Shown here one piece after another: positions 26,453 to 36,127 of a stretch of 64,000 nt of DNA. A program made the position numbers and the translations under genes. The notes below the pieces were generated by a model that worked only from the letters and a program-made list of their open reading frames with translations, did no database searches and was not told the origin of the DNA. How positions within the stretch are numbered: the stretch's first letter is position 1; every line of letters starts with the position of its first letter. This DNA comes from Pseudonocardia ammonioxydans (GTDB lineage: Bacteria; Actinomycetota; Actinomycetes; Mycobacteriales; Pseudonocardiaceae). The stretch lies in NCBI RefSeq assembly GCF_900115005.1, contig NZ_FOUY01000029.1, forward strand, positions 1-64,000, given 5' to 3'.

Positions 26453-29400
26453 TCACCCCCCGTCCTGGGGCGGGCCCGCCGGGCGGGAGGCCGCCCGGCG
26501 CGGACGGCGGGGCCGGGACGCGGCCGGCTCCGGCTGGGCGGGGACGGCCGGAGCCGCACCACCGGCCGGACCGGCCACCTCGTCCCGGGACGCGGCCGGG
26601 GTGGTCTCCCCCGCCGCGGAGGTGGTGATGACGACCGGGTCGACACCCCGCTGCGGGGAGCCGGCCGACCGGCTGACCCGGCGCCGGCGCGGTGCCGGTG
26701 CCGCCGGGGTGTCCGGGGTCGTCGCCGCCGGGGTGTCCGGGGTCGTCGCCGCGCCGGCGCCACCGGGCTGGGTGGCCCCGCTCGGGGCGCTACCGGTCGG
26801 AGCGGTGCCGGTGGTGGCGCCGGTGCCTGCCGCGGCGGTACCGGCCGGGGCGTCCGGCGCGGGCCCGGTCGATCCGCTCGGGGCCCGGTCGACCGTGCCG
26901 GGCGCGGGGGTCGCCGTCCCGGACGCGGTGGTTCCGCTGCCGGGGGCGGCCGTGCCGGTGAGCTCGCCGACCGGCTCGGCCACCGCGGTCCCGGTGTCCG
27001 GGTCGCCGCCCGGCTCGGGTGCCGGCGCGGCGTCGAGAACCGTGCTGTCGGCCGTGGCGGGAACGGTCTCCTCCGCAGCGGCGGGAGCAGCCCCGTCCGC
27101 AGCGGCGGGGGCAGCGTTGTCCGCAGCGGCAGGGACAGCGTTGTCCGCAGCGGCGGGAGCAGCGTTGTCCGCAGCGGCAGGGGCAGGGGCGCCCGGCTTC
27201 CCGGCCCCGGCGGCCGGTGCGTTCCCGGCCGGAGCCGGCGCGTCGGCAGCGGGACTGCCGGCGGTCGCGGCCTCGTCGCCCTTGGCGCTGCGGCCCGCGG
27301 CGACCGCGGCCACCCCGGCGACGGCGCTGGTGGTGTCCACCGGACGGTCGGCGTGACCGTTCCGCTCGGAGCCACTGTGTTGGGACCCACTGTGTTCGGA
27401 CCCACTGCGGTCGGACCCGCTGCGGTCGGCGCCGGTGTTCCCGCCGCCGTTCGCCCCGGAGTCCCCGCCGTTCCCACGACGACGCCGGCGGCGTCCGCCA
27501 CCGTCGCTGCCCTGGGAACCGTTGGAGCCGTTGCCGTTGCCGTTGTTGCCGTCGCCGTTGCCGTTGCCACGGCCGTTGCCGCCGTGCGAGTGATCCGCCG
27601 CCGGGTCGGTCGAGACGATCACGCCCCGGCCCCGGCAGTGCTCGCACTGGGTGGAGAAGTGCTCCAGCAGCCCGCCACCGACCCGCTTGCGGGTCATCTG
27701 CACCAGACCCAGCGACGTCACCTCGGCCACCTGGTGGCGGGTGCGGTCACGGGCCAGGCACTCGGTGAGCCGGCGCAGCACCAGGTCCCGGTTGGCCTCC
27801 AGGACCATGTCGATGAAGTCGACGACGATGATCCCGCCGATGTCGCGGAGCCGCAGCTGGCGGACGACCTCCTCGGCCGCCTCCAGGTTGTTGCGGGTCA
27901 CGGTCTCCTCGAGGTTGCCCCCGGAGCCGGTGAACTTTCCGGTGTTGACGTCGACGACGGTCATCGCCTCGGTCCGGTCGATCACCAGGGTGCCGCCCGA
28001 GGGCAGCCACACCTTGCGGTCCAGCGCCTTGAGCAGCTGCTCGTCGATCCGGTACTCGGTGAACACGTCGGACGGCCCGGTGTGCCGGTGCATGCGGTCC
28101 ACCAGCTCCGGCGCCACGTGCTCGACGTAGCCGGAGACGGTGTCCCAGGCGTCGGCCCCGGACACGATCAGCTTCGAGAAGTCCTCGTTGAACTGGTCGC
28201 GCACGACCTTGACCAGCATGTCCGGCTCCTCGTACAGGAGCGTCGGCGCCTTGGGCGCGCCCGGGCCGGTCTTCTGCGACTTCTCCTTGACGACCTCCCA
28301 CTGCGCCTGCAGCCGGCGGACGTCGCGCTCGAGCGCCTCGTGCGAGACCCCCTCGGAGGCCGTCCGGATGATCACCCCGGCCTCGGACGGGACGATCTCC
28401 TTGAGCATCTCCTTGAGCCGCTTGCGCTCGGTGTCGGGCAGCTTGCGGGAGATCCCGGCCGCGCCGCCGGAGGGCACGTAGACCAGGAACCGGCCGGCGA
28501 GGGAGATCTGGGTGGTCAGCCGGGCGCCCTTGTGCCCGACCGGGTCCTTGGTGACCTGCACCAGCACCTGGTCGCCGGAGGACAGCGCCTGCTCGATCTT
28601 GCGAGCCTTGCCGTTGAGGCCCGCGGCATCCCAGTTGACCTCGCCGGCGTAGAGCACCGCGTTGCGGCCGCGGCCGATGTCGACGAAGGCCGCCTCCATC
28701 GAGGGCAGCACGTTCTGGACGCGGCCGAGGTAGATGTTGCCGACCATGCTCGCGCTGCCGGTGCCGCCACCGGTGATGAAGTGCTCGACGAGGACGTCGT
28801 CCTCCAGCACCCCGATCTCGGTGCGGTCGGCCAGCTGGCGGATCACCATCTGCCGGTCGACCGACTCCCGGCGGGCCAGGAACTCGGCCTCGGACAGGAT
28901 CGGCGGGCGGCGGCGCCCGGCGTCCCGGCCGTCCCGCCGGCGCTGGCGCTTGGCCTCGAGCCGGGTCGAGCCGCGGACGCCCTGGACGCCGTCGTCGGTG
29001 GACTCGGCGCGGGCCTCGCGGACCTTGGTGACGGTGTTCGGCGGGTCGTCCTCCGACCGCTCGTCGACGTCGGAGCCCCCACGACGGCGCCGACGGCGCC
29101 GGCGCCGGGACCCGGCCGAGGACTGCTCGTCGTCCCCGGAGTCGCCGTCGGTCTCGTCCGAGCCGCTCTCGTCCGACCCGTCGGAGCCCCCGGAGTCGGT
29201 GTCCCCGGTGTCCCCGGAGTCCTCGCCGGCGTCGCAGTCCTGCTCGTCGCCGCCCTTGCCCCGGCCACGTCCGCGGCGGCCGCGGCGGCGGCGACGGCGG
29301 CTGCTGCCCTCGTCATCGGAGTCGTCGCCGTCGTCGTACCCCTCAGCGGAGTCGTCGCCCTCGGCGCCGTGCTCTCCCGAGGCGTCGCGGGCCTCGCTGT

Positions 29401-30223
29401 CCCGGGTGGTGCTGTCCCGGGTGGTGCTGTCCCGGCTGGTGCCGGCTCGGGTGTCGCTGCCCCCGGTGGCCGTCTCACCCTCGGCGGTGTCGGCAGCGGC
29501 GGCCGGCTGTCCGGAACCGGCCTGCGGCTCCTCGCCGGACCCGCCGGTGGCGGGCTCGGTGGACGCGGGGTCCTCGTCGCGCCTCCTCCGCCGGCCCTTG
29601 CGGCCGCTGCGGCCACCGCCGTCCGCGGACGTGGTGTCGTCGCCCTCGCCGGCCCCGGCGGACGGGGCCGCCGGACGGGCCGGCGCGGCCGGCGCGGTCG
29701 GCGCCTGGAACATCGGGACCGCGAAGACGGGCGCGAGCCCGGCCGACGACGTCTCGGCCGGGGCACCGGCGGCACCCTGCCCCGCGGTGTTCCCGGCGAA
29801 CGGGTCGTGCCGTGCGGGGGCGCCACCGGAGGGGGCCGCCGGGGCGGCGGTACCGGTCCCGGTCTCGGCTTCGGCCGGCTCCGGCGCGTCGACCGGCGCC
29901 TGGGCATCGCCGAGCCCCGGATCGGGCTCGGCCCCCGACGGCGCGGGCTCCGCGCTCACGCCGGACTGCTGGGGACCCCCGGCACCGGCGGCCGCGGGCG
30001 CCAGCGCCGCGGCGACCTGCTCGGCCGTCGCACGGATGATGTTGGACTGGACGCTGCGGACCTCGTGGCCGAGCGCGGACAGCGTCCCGAGGACGTCCTT
30101 GCTGGGGCGCCCGAGCAGCTTCGCCAGGGCATGGACCCGCATCTTCTCCGGGAGATCCGGGATGGGGGTGGGCTCACCGGAGGGCCCGCCGGTGCCGCCG
30201 GCGGGCGCGTCGTTCACGGACAT
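26453..30223 (-). CDS. rne: Ribonuclease E/G family protein with IF2_N-like N-terminus
   Basis: The main single-strand endoribonuclease for rRNA maturation and mRNA decay. The 1256 residues read: IF2_N-like module ~25-75 ([34 protein letters not shown]); long Asp/Ser/Gly- and Arg-rich disordered region to ~440; S1-containing catalytic core ~450-890 ([54 protein letters not shown] with the metal-binding Asp); Zn-link CEHCRGRG near 890; then ~360 residues of Asn/Gly-rich and Ala/Pro-rich low complexity, including a 24-bp coding repeat. Longer than the ~950-residue mycobacterial protein, entirely in the disordered tails. ATG 30223. The disordered arms probably scaffold degradosome partners. Confidence 0.95.
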   Translation of the reverse strand: MSVNDAPAGGTGGPSGEPTPIPDLPEKMRVHALAKLLGRPSKDVLGTLSALGHEVRSVQSNIIRATAEQVAAALAPAAAGAGGPQQSGVSAEPAPSGAEPDPGLGDAQAPVDAPEPAEAETGTGTAAPAAPSGGAPARHDPFAGNTAGQGAAGAPAETSSAGLAPVFAVPMFQAPTAPAAPARPAAPSAGAGEGDDTTSADGGGRSGRKGRRRRRDEDPASTEPATGGSGEEPQAGSGQPAAAADTAEGETATGGSDTRAGTSRDSTTRDSTTRDSEARDASGEHGAEGDDSAEGYDDGDDSDDEGSSRRRRRRGRRGRGRGKGGDEQDCDAGEDSGDTGDTDSGGSDGSDESGSDETDGDSGDDEQSSAGSRRRRRRRRRGGSDVDERSEDDPPNTVTKVREARAESTDDGVQGVRGSTRLEAKRQRRRDGRDAGRRRPPILSEAEFLARRESVDRQMVIRQLADRTEIGVLEDDVLVEHFITGGGTGSASMVGNIYLGRVQNVLPSMEAAFVDIGRGRNAVLYAGEVNWDAAGLNGKARKIEQALSSGDQVLVQVTKDPVGHKGARLTTQISLAGRFLVYVPSGGAAGISRKLPDTERKRLKEMLKEIVPSEAGVIIRTASEGVSHEALERDVRRLQAQWEVVKEKSQKTGPGAPKAPTLLYEEPDMLVKVVRDQFNEDFSKLIVSGADAWDTVSGYVEHVAPELVDRMHRHTGPSDVFTEYRIDEQLLKALDRKVWLPSGGTLVIDRTEAMTVVDVNTGKFTGSGGNLEETVTRNNLEAAEEVVRQLRLRDIGGIIVVDFIDMVLEANRDLVLRRLTECLARDRTRHQVAEVTSLGLVQMTRKRVGGGLLEHFSTQCEHCRGRGVIVSTDPAADHSHGGNGRGNGNGDGNNGNGNGSNGSQGSDGGGRRRRRRGNGGDSGANGGGNTGADRSGSDRSGSEHSGSQHSGSERNGHADRPVDTTSAVAGVAAVAAGRSAKGDEAATAGSPAADAPAPAGNAPAAGAGKPGAPAPAAADNAAPAAADNAVPAAADNAAPAAADGAAPAAAEETVPATADSTVLDAAPAPEPGGDPDTGTAVAEPVGELTGTAAPGSGTTASGTATPAPGTVDRAPSGSTGPAPDAPAGTAAAGTGATTGTAPTGSAPSGATQPGGAGAATTPDTPAATTPDTPAAPAPRRRRVSRSAGSPQRGVDPVVITTSAAGETTPAASRDEVAGPAGGAAPAVPAQPEPAASRPRRPRRAASRPAGPPQDGG
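27075..27187 (-). repeat. 24-bp coding tandem repeat in rne
   Basis: About 4.7 copies of GCAGCGGCGGGAGCAGCGTT-GTCC (24 bp), encoding the 8-residue unit AADNAAPA in the disordered C-terminal arm of RNase E. The units are 85-95 % alike, suggesting recent slippage expansion and likely length variation between strains. Confidence 0.85.
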
Positions 30224-30335
30224 TCAGCTCCTTCGCCCCCGGGCGCCTCACGGGGGAGGCGGCCGCGCAGGGACCTTGCGCGTTCTCGTTCCGCAGCACG
30301 CGCGGGTGCGCGGTGCGGCACACCTGGTGTCGCTG

Positions 30336-30351
30336 CCCCGGATCTCCGGGG
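30336..30351 (-). terminator. Hairpin between the DUF2344 gene and rne
   Basis: CCCCGGA-TC-TCCGGGG is a perfect 7-bp hairpin 44 nt after the DUF2344 stop. It may be a terminator or part of the rne 5' leader. RNase E leaders are often structured for autoregulation, but nothing more specific can be seen. Confidence 0.35.
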
Positions 30352-30394
30352 ATGGTGCCTCGACGGCGTTCCGGCGGCGATCGCGCCGTCCGCG

Positions 30395-31210
30395 TCAGGT
30401 CCCGGTCGGACGGCCCCGGGTCGCCGGTACCGCACCGAGCGGGTCCACCAGGTCGCCCCCGTCGTCGAGCAGTCCCTGCGCCAACCGGGTGGCCGTCACC
30501 GGTACCGGCGGCGTCAGGTCTGCGACAACGCTGAGCGCGCCCAGCACGTCGTCGGGTCGAACGGTCGGTGTCGTCTGCCGAACGACCGCCGTCAGTATCG
30601 CACAGTCGGTGCCCGCCTCCCCGGAACCCGCGACACCCGCCGCCGTGCCGGTCCCGTCGTCACTCACCTGGGGTTCGACGGTCAGCCCGGCCAGCGCGGC
30701 CCGGACGTCGATCTCCTTGCGGCCCGACGGTGTGACACGTGTCACGACGACCGAGTCGCGGGCGAGCAGCGTGGCGACGGCCCGCTCGACCTCGGCACGG
30801 GGCAGCCCGCGCACCTCGAGACGCCACCGGCCCGCGTCGATCCGCTCGGCCAGCGCGGGCGGCTCGGCGACGACGGCCTCGAGCACGTCCAGCCCCTCGG
30901 GCAGCGCCCGGTCCATCGCCTCGCACACCAGCGCGGGGTCGACCTCGCGGGTCAGCCCCATCTCGACGTACTCGGCCTCGCTCGCCGCACCGGTGGGGGC
31001 GGCACCGACCCAGGACAGCCGCGGGTGCGGGCTGAACCCGTGCGAGTGCGACACCGGGATACCGGCACGGCGTACCGCGCGCTCGAAGCTGCGGGCGACG
31101 TCACGGTGCGACAGGAATCGCAGCCGGCCGCGCTTGGCGAACCGCAGGCGTACCCGCTGCACCGTCGGTGGTGCCGGGTTCGCCGCCGCTCCGGCCTTCA
31201 CGCGTGCCAT
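30395..31210 (-). CDS. TIGR03936/DUF2344 radical SAM-associated protein
   Basis: A 271-residue protein of the DUF2344 family: VQRVRLRFAKRGRLRFLSHRDVARSFERAVRRAGIPVSHSHGFSPHPRLSW and the ASEAEYVEMGLTREVDP segment are diagnostic. It is nearly always encoded beside the TIGR03960 radical SAM protein, as here, and is thought to work with it in RNA or cofactor modification. The exact reaction is unknown. ATG 31210 has TAGACT (31218-31223) 7 nt upstream, so it probably also has its own leaderless promoter. Confidence 0.92.
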   Translation of the reverse strand: MARVKAGAAANPAPPTVQRVRLRFAKRGRLRFLSHRDVARSFERAVRRAGIPVSHSHGFSPHPRLSWVGAAPTGAASEAEYVEMGLTREVDPALVCEAMDRALPEGLDVLEAVVAEPPALAERIDAGRWRLEVRGLPRAEVERAVATLLARDSVVVTRVTPSGRKEIDVRAALAGLTVEPQVSDDGTGTAAGVAGSGEAGTDCAILTAVVRQTTPTVRPDDVLGALSVVADLTPPVPVTATRLAQGLLDDGGDLVDPLGAVPATRGRPTGT

Positions 31211-31288
31211 GGGTCCGAGTCTAGGAGCGCACCCGATCGCCGGGACTCCCGGGAGCCGCCGTGGCCGTACCGGCACCCACCGACCGGC

Positions 31289-31834
31289 TCAGCCGAGCAC
31301 GAGCAGCGTGTCCCCGGCCGGGCGGAACCCGGCCCGCTGGTAGAAGGCGGCGCTGCCCGCCGTCGGCGCCAGCATCAACCGCCGGTGACCGCGCTCGCGG
31401 GAGTGCGCGACGACCGCCGACAGCAACGCCCGCGGCACCCCGGCCTCGGCGAAAGCGGCCAGGACGAACGCGTTCCCGACCTGTCCGGTCCGGGCGCCGC
31501 GACCGCCGGGGCGGGGCATCTGCACGGTCTCCAGCACGTTGATCGACCCGATCGGGGTCCAGCCGGCCCGGTCGCTGCCCGCCTCGGCGATCCAGAACGC
31601 CCGGCGTGGCTGCTCGACCCGCCACCAGGCCGCGAACGCCTCCTCGAACGAGGGGTCGGCGACCGCCTTCCCTGCCCGCTCCTCGAGCCACTGCCTGCGG
31701 AGCCGGGCCAGGGCCGCCACGTCGCGCTCGTCGGCGACCCGGACCCGCAGCCGGCGGCCGGCGTGCTCCCAGGCCGAGCCGCCCGGCCGGTCGTCGACGT
31801 CGGGGATGGAGGACAGTCCGCTCTGTTCAGGCAC
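31289..31834 (-). CDS. GNAT-family N-acetyltransferase
   Basis: A 181-residue acyl-CoA-dependent acetyltransferase. The fold elements are RLRVRVADERDVAALARLRRQWLEE, GNAFVLAAFAEAGVPRALLSAVVAHSRERGHRRLMLAPTAGSAAFYQRAGF, the last two being the acetyl-CoA-binding and C-terminal strands. The acceptor is unknown. GTG 31834 overlaps the stop of the TIGR03960 gene by 8 nt, so it is translationally coupled to it and lies between the two radical-SAM-system genes. Confidence 0.85.
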   Translation of the reverse strand: MPEQSGLSSIPDVDDRPGGSAWEHAGRRLRVRVADERDVAALARLRRQWLEERAGKAVADPSFEEAFAAWWRVEQPRRAFWIAEAGSDRAGWTPIGSINVLETVQMPRPGGRGARTGQVGNAFVLAAFAEAGVPRALLSAVVAHSRERGHRRLMLAPTAGSAAFYQRAGFRPAGDTLLVLG

Positions 31835-33800
31835 CCGCACCCGGTCCCTGCAGCGACCCGGTGGCGGACGCCGTCGGATTGACCACGGTGAGCGGCAGCA
31901 GCGTGGTGCCGCTGGGGCCGACCTCGATGTCGGTCCCGGTGGACGGGCAGACCCCGCAGTCGAAGCACGGGGTCCAGCGGCAGTCGTCCTGCTCGCGCCC
32001 GGACAGCGCCTCCTGCCAGTCCTCCCAGAGCCAGTCCCGCTCCAGCCCGGAGTCGAGGTGGTCCCAGGGCAGCGGCTCGTCGGCGTGGCGCTCGCGGGTG
32101 GTGAACCACTCCAGCGAGACACCCTTCGGCTCCAGCTCCGCGGCCGCGCAGTCGACCCAGCGCTGGTAGGAGAAGTGCTCGGACCAGCCGTCGAACCGGC
32201 CGCCCTCGCGCCAGACCCGCTCGATCACGCCGCCGACCCGGCGGTCACCGCGGGCGAGCAGTCCTTCGATCAGCGAGGGCTCGCCGTCGTGGTAGCGCAT
32301 GCCGATGTTGCGGCCGATCTTCCGGTTCGAGTTGACGGCCTCGCGCAGCTTGCGCAGCCGCGAGTCGACGACCTCGGGGTGGCACTGTGCGGCCCACTGG
32401 AACGGCGTGTGCGGTTTCGGCACGAAACCGCCGATCGAGATGGTGCAGCGGACGTCGTTGCGCCCGGACGCCTTCCGTCCCGCCTCGATCACCCGGTACG
32501 CCATTCCCGCGATCTCGAGGACGTCGTCGTCGGTCTCGGTGGGCAGCCCGCACATGAAGTAGAGCTTCACCTGCCGCCAGCCCTGCGAGAACGCCTCCGC
32601 GCAGGTCCGGATGAGGTCGTCCTCGGAGACCATCTTGTTGATCACGCGGCGGATCCGCTCGGAGCCGCCCTCGGGCGCGAAGGTCAGCCCGGAGCGACGA
32701 CCGTTGCGGGAGATCTCGTTGGCCAGGTCGATGTTGAACGCGTCCACCCGGGTGCTCGGCAGCGACAGCGAGGTGTTGGTGCCCTCGTAGCGGTCGGCCA
32801 GGCCCTTGGTGATGTCGGCGATCTCGGAGTGGTCGGCCGAGGACAGCGACAGCAGGCCGACCTCGTCGAACCCGGAGGCACGCACCGAGGCGTCGACCAT
32901 CTCGCCGACCCCCTGCAGCGACCGCTCCCGCACCGGCCGGGTGATCATCCCGGCCTGGCAGAACCGGCAGCCGCGGGTGCAGCCGCGGAAGATCTCCACC
33001 GACGCCCGCTCGTGCACCGTCTCGGCCAGCGGCACCAGCGGCTGTTTCGGGTACGGCCACTCGTCGAGCTCGATCGTGGTGCGCTTCTGCACCGTCGCGG
33101 GGACCCGCTCGTCGGCCGGGGTGACGGCTGCGATGGTGCCGTCGTCGGCGTAGCGCACGTCGTAGAGCGCCGGCACGTAGCAGCCGGGGGTCCCGGCCAG
33201 GCGCAGCAGCAGCTCACGACGGCCGCCCGGGCGCCCCTCGGCCTTCCAGTCCCGCACGACGTCAGTGATGTCCCCGACGACCTCCTCGCCGTCGCCCAGC
33301 GCGGCGACGTCGACGAAGTCGGCGACCGGCTCCGGGTTGAAGGCGGCGTGCCCGCCGGCGACGACGACCGGGTGGGTCTCGTCGCGGTCGCACGCGTGCA
33401 GCGGGGTCCCGGCCAGGTCGAGCGTGGTGAGCAGGTTGGTGTAGCCGAGCTCGGTGGAGAAGCTCACGCCGAGCACGTCGAAGGCACCGACCGGGCGGTG
33501 CGCGTCGACGGTGAACGCCGGCACCCCGCCCTCGCGCATCAGCTGCTCGAGGTCGGGCCAGACCGTGTAGCAGCGCTCGGCCAGCGCGTCGTCCCGCTCG
33601 TTGAGGACCTCGTAGAGGATCTGGACGCCCTGGTTGGGCAGGCCGACCTCGTAGGCGTCCGGGTAGAGCAGGGCCCACCGGACGGCCGCGGAGTCCCACG
33701 GCTTGACCTGCGAGTTCCCCTCACCGCCGACGTACTGCACCGGCTTGGAGACACGGGGCAGGATCGGCTCCAGGGCAGGGAAGACGGAGGTGGGTGCCAC
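31827..33800 (-). CDS. TIGR03960 family B12-binding-like radical SAM protein
   Basis: A 657-residue radical SAM enzyme. Residues ~40-220 resemble a B12-binding-type Rossmann domain (FDVLGVSFSTELGYTNLLTTLDL, VVVAGGHAAFNPEPVADFVDV); the radical SAM core follows with the 4Fe-4S motif CTRGCRFCQ near 273 and YFMCGLPTETDDDV. The C-terminus carries a Cys cluster, CRWTPCFDCGVC, a possible extra metal site. It pairs with the DUF2344 protein; the modified target is not established. GTG 33800 has TACCCT 8 nt upstream. In some lineages both domains are fused. Confidence 0.93.
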   Translation of the reverse strand: MAPTSVFPALEPILPRVSKPVQYVGGEGNSQVKPWDSAAVRWALLYPDAYEVGLPNQGVQILYEVLNERDDALAERCYTVWPDLEQLMREGGVPAFTVDAHRPVGAFDVLGVSFSTELGYTNLLTTLDLAGTPLHACDRDETHPVVVAGGHAAFNPEPVADFVDVAALGDGEEVVGDITDVVRDWKAEGRPGGRRELLLRLAGTPGCYVPALYDVRYADDGTIAAVTPADERVPATVQKRTTIELDEWPYPKQPLVPLAETVHERASVEIFRGCTRGCRFCQAGMITRPVRERSLQGVGEMVDASVRASGFDEVGLLSLSSADHSEIADITKGLADRYEGTNTSLSLPSTRVDAFNIDLANEISRNGRRSGLTFAPEGGSERIRRVINKMVSEDDLIRTCAEAFSQGWRQVKLYFMCGLPTETDDDVLEIAGMAYRVIEAGRKASGRNDVRCTISIGGFVPKPHTPFQWAAQCHPEVVDSRLRKLREAVNSNRKIGRNIGMRYHDGEPSLIEGLLARGDRRVGGVIERVWREGGRFDGWSEHFSYQRWVDCAAAELEPKGVSLEWFTTRERHADEPLPWDHLDSGLERDWLWEDWQEALSGREQDDCRWTPCFDCGVCPSTGTDIEVGPSGTTLLPLTVVNPTASATGSLQGPGAGA

Positions 33801-33927
33801 GCTGAACCAGGGTAGCCCCGTCGGATACGCGCGCCCCGCCGGGTGGTGGTGCTGAGGTGCGGCTCACGGTGCGACGTCGCCGGTCTCCCCTACCCTGGGC
33901 GTGATCACGACATCCGGGGGGACGGCC

Positions 33928-34035
33928 ATGGCCACCGCGCGTTGCGCGCACCCGTGCCTGCTCGTGTCCCGGCGCCACATCGATCTGTGCCGGACGCGGT
34001 CCGACCTGTGCCGGACGGGCTGTCCGGCCCGCTGA
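33928..34035 (+). CDS. Cysteine-rich leader peptide (putative cysteine attenuator)
   Basis: A 35-codon ORF encoding MATARCAHPCLLVSRRHIDL followed by CRTRSDLCRTGCPAR, with five Cys codons. The SRRHIDLCR block is the hallmark of the short actinobacterial leader peptides found ahead of sulfur-assimilation genes. A GGGGGGAC ribosome-binding site lies 8 nt before the ATG, and TACCCT (33891-33896) is a good -10. The next gene, 81 bp downstream, is an SfnB/DszC-like sulfur-scavenging monooxygenase. Ribosome stalling at Cys codons under cysteine shortage would expose that gene's ribosome-binding site or read through an attenuator; that mechanism is inferred from known polycysteine attenuators in mycobacteria. 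Confidence 0.8.
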   Translation: MATARCAHPCLLVSRRHIDLCRTRSDLCRTGCPAR

Positions 34036-34116
34036 GCGTCCCTCCCCCCGTTCTCTCGCACCCGTCCGCGCCGCGCGCCCGGGCGGGCCCCACCCCTCGC
34101 ACACCCCGGGAGCACT
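34036..34116 (+). promoter_or_regulatory. Candidate attenuator between leader peptide and sulfur monooxygenase
   Basis: The 81-nt spacer contains GCGCGCCCGGGCGGGC (about 34073-34088) and CCCCGGGAG (34104-34112), which overlaps the ribosome-binding site of the downstream gene. The two CCCGGG cores can pair with each other or fold locally, giving alternative structures that could hide or expose the GGGAG. No U-run is seen, so translational control is more likely than termination. Confidence 0.45.
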
Positions 34117-35298
34117 GTGAGCACCGTGACCGACGCCGAGCTGCACGCCCGGTTCCGCCCGCTGTTCGACGAGATCGCCGCGGGCGCGGTGGAGCGCGAG
34201 CTGCACCGCCGCCTGCCCGACAAGGAGATCGCCGCCCTGCGCGACGCGGGTTTCGGCGCGGTGCGCCTGCCCGTCGCCGACGGCGGCTCCGGCGCCTCGC
34301 TGCGCCAGCTGTTCTCGCTGCTGGTGGAGCTGGCCGCGGCCGACCCGAACGTCCCGCAGGCCCTGCGCACGCACTTCGCCTTCACCGAGCTGTGGCTGGG
34401 CGCGGGCCCCGAGGACACCGTCGCCCGGGACCGCCTCACCGAGGTGGCCGCGGGCCGGCTGGTCGGCAACGCGATCTCCGAGCGCGGCGGGGTCGCCCGC
34501 AACTCCGCCACCACGGCGCTGCGCCGCGAGGGTGACCGGCTGCTGATCGACGGCGAGAAGTTCTACTGCACCGGCGCCCTCTACGCCGACCTGATCGACG
34601 TCGTCGCGCTCGACCCGGACGGCCACCGGGTGACGGTGCTCGTCCGCACCGACGCGCCCGGCGTCGAGCTGGTCGACGACTGGCAGGGCTTCGGCCAGAA
34701 GCTCACCGCCAGCGGCACCACCCGGTTCAGCGGGGTCGAGGTCGACCCGGCGCAGGTGCGGCCGGCTCCGGTCGACGTGCACGTGCCCGTCCGGCAGGGG
34801 TTCCTGCAGCTCGTGCTGCTCGCGACGCTGGCGGGCATCGCGCGCCGCGCGGCCGCCGACGCCGCGGCCTACGTCCGCGACCGCAAGCGGAACTGGCCCT
34901 ACGGCAACGCCGACCTGCCCAAGGACGACCCGCTGGTCCAGCAGGTCGTCGGGCGGGTCGACGCCGCGGCCTTCACCGTCGCGGCGACCGTGGACGCCGC
35001 GGCCGCCTCGCTGGAGCGGGCCGTCGCCGACCCGGAGCACGGGCCGACCGCCGAGCTCGACGTCTACCGGGCCCAGTCGACGGTCCCGCAGCTGGTGCTG
35101 GACGCGACCTCGGAGCTGTTCGAGGTCGGTGGCGCCTCGACCGTGGACACCGCCCGGGCGCTGGACCGGCACTGGCGCAACGCGCGCACGCTGTCGGTGC
35201 ACAACCCGATCGTCTACAAGCAGCAGGTGGTCGGCGACTACGTGCTCAACGGGACCGTGCCGGTGCTGTCGCTGGCCCCCGGGGTCGCCGCCTCCTGA
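34117..35298 (+). CDS. SfnB/DszC-like acyl-CoA dehydrogenase-fold monooxygenase
   Basis: A 393-residue flavin-dependent protein of the acyl-CoA dehydrogenase fold, in the SfnB/DszC branch that oxidises organosulfur compounds for sulfur supply. Typical are GFGAVRLPVADGGSGASLRQLFSLLVELAAADPNVPQALRTHF, ISERGGVARNSATT...GDRLLIDGEKFYCTGALYADL and the C-terminal LDRHWRNARTLSVHNPIVYKQQVVGDYVLNG, where the RNARTxxxHxP signature replaces the YEGT region of true dehydrogenases. It should use FMNH2 from a separate reductase. GTG start after GGGAG. A Cys-rich leader peptide precedes it, implying induction under sulfur limitation. Its 3' end overlaps a convergent regulator gene by 61 nt. Confidence 0.87.
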   Translation: MSTVTDAELHARFRPLFDEIAAGAVERELHRRLPDKEIAALRDAGFGAVRLPVADGGSGASLRQLFSLLVELAAADPNVPQALRTHFAFTELWLGAGPEDTVARDRLTEVAAGRLVGNAISERGGVARNSATTALRREGDRLLIDGEKFYCTGALYADLIDVVALDPDGHRVTVLVRTDAPGVELVDDWQGFGQKLTASGTTRFSGVEVDPAQVRPAPVDVHVPVRQGFLQLVLLATLAGIARRAAADAAAYVRDRKRNWPYGNADLPKDDPLVQQVVGRVDAAAFTVAATVDAAAASLERAVADPEHGPTAELDVYRAQSTVPQLVLDATSELFEVGGASTVDTARALDRHWRNARTLSVHNPIVYKQQVVGDYVLNGTVPVLSLAPGVAAS

Positions 35299-36104
35299 GC
35301 GAGGACCTGCAGCGCCGCGCGGGTGGTGTCGTCGGCGGGCAGGAACGTCTCCAGCGCCAGCTCGGCGAGGGTCACGTCGTGCGGCGCACCGAACGTCGTC
35401 ATCGTCGAGTGGAACGCCAGCGGGCCGGCCGGGCTGTCGAGCAGCAGCGGGAGCAGCACGTCCGCGGCCGCCGACGGGAGGGCGGTCACCGTGTCCGCCG
35501 GCGGGCCGGGGTAGCCGCGGCACTCGGTGAGCAGCGCGGTGAGCCGCCCGTCCGCGGTGACCCGGACCTGGCGTTCGAGGCGGTGCAGCAGGTGCTCGCG
35601 CCACTGCGCGAGGTTGCGGATGCGCGGGGCGAGCCCGCCCGGGTGCAGGCACACCCGGTAGACGTTGACCGGGGGACCGAGCGCGGCCGGGTCCAGGCCG
35701 TCCAGCAGCGCCCCCACGGTCGCGCCGGCCAGCGCGACGTCGCCCCAGCGGTCGACGACCAGCGCCGGGTACGGCTCGTGCGCGGCGACCAGCTGCTCGA
35801 GGGCCCCGCGGATCGGCGCCAGGCTCGGGTCGTCGAGCGGGCGCTCGGCGTAGGCGGGGGCGTAGCCCGCCGCGAGCAGCAGCGCGTTGCGCTCCCGCAG
35901 CGGGATCTCCAGTTCCTCGGCCAGCGCCCCGAGCAGCTCGCGGCTGGCCCCGGAGCGCCCGGTCTCGACGAAGCTCAGGTGCCGGGTGGAGACGCCGGCG
36001 GCGAGCGCCAGGTCCATCTGGCTGCGCCGGCGGCGGCCCCGCCAGAACCGCAGCATCTCCCCCGGCCCGGCGTTGCGGGAGGCCCGGATGTTCGCGCTGG
36101 TCAC
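35238..36104 (-). CDS. XRE-family regulator with MmyB-like C-terminal domain
   Basis: A 288-residue transcription factor. Residues ~15-75 form a Cro/C1 HTH (LRFWRGRRRRSQMDLALAAGVSTRHLSFVETGRSGASRELLGALAEELEIP). Residues ~90-260 are the MmyB-like ligand-binding domain (LVVDRWGDVALAGATVGALL, NVYRVCLHPGGLAPRIRNLAQW, LAFHSTMTTFGAPHDVTLAELALETFLPAD), a type that may bind fatty acids. I place the start at GTG 36104, since TAGCGT (36112-36117) is exactly 7 nt upstream; the ORF could begin 9 nt earlier. It is divergent from a SnoaL-like gene with nested palindromes between them and convergent, overlapping 61 nt, with the sulfur monooxygenase. Confidence 0.9.
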   Translation of the reverse strand: MTSANIRASRNAGPGEMLRFWRGRRRRSQMDLALAAGVSTRHLSFVETGRSGASRELLGALAEELEIPLRERNALLLAAGYAPAYAERPLDDPSLAPIRGALEQLVAAHEPYPALVVDRWGDVALAGATVGALLDGLDPAALGPPVNVYRVCLHPGGLAPRIRNLAQWREHLLHRLERQVRVTADGRLTALLTECRGYPGPPADTVTALPSAAADVLLPLLLDSPAGPLAFHSTMTTFGAPHDVTLAELALETFLPADDTTRAALQVLAQEAATPGASDSTGTVPLST

Positions 36105-36127
36105 GGCGCCCACGCTAGCGACCGCTG

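Noticed and set aside
27353-31882. 1509-codon open frame on the plus strand opposite RNase E
   Set aside because: Runs antisense through rne and two further real genes; composition is the GC-bias mirror of the RNase E low-complexity regions, with no recognisable domain.
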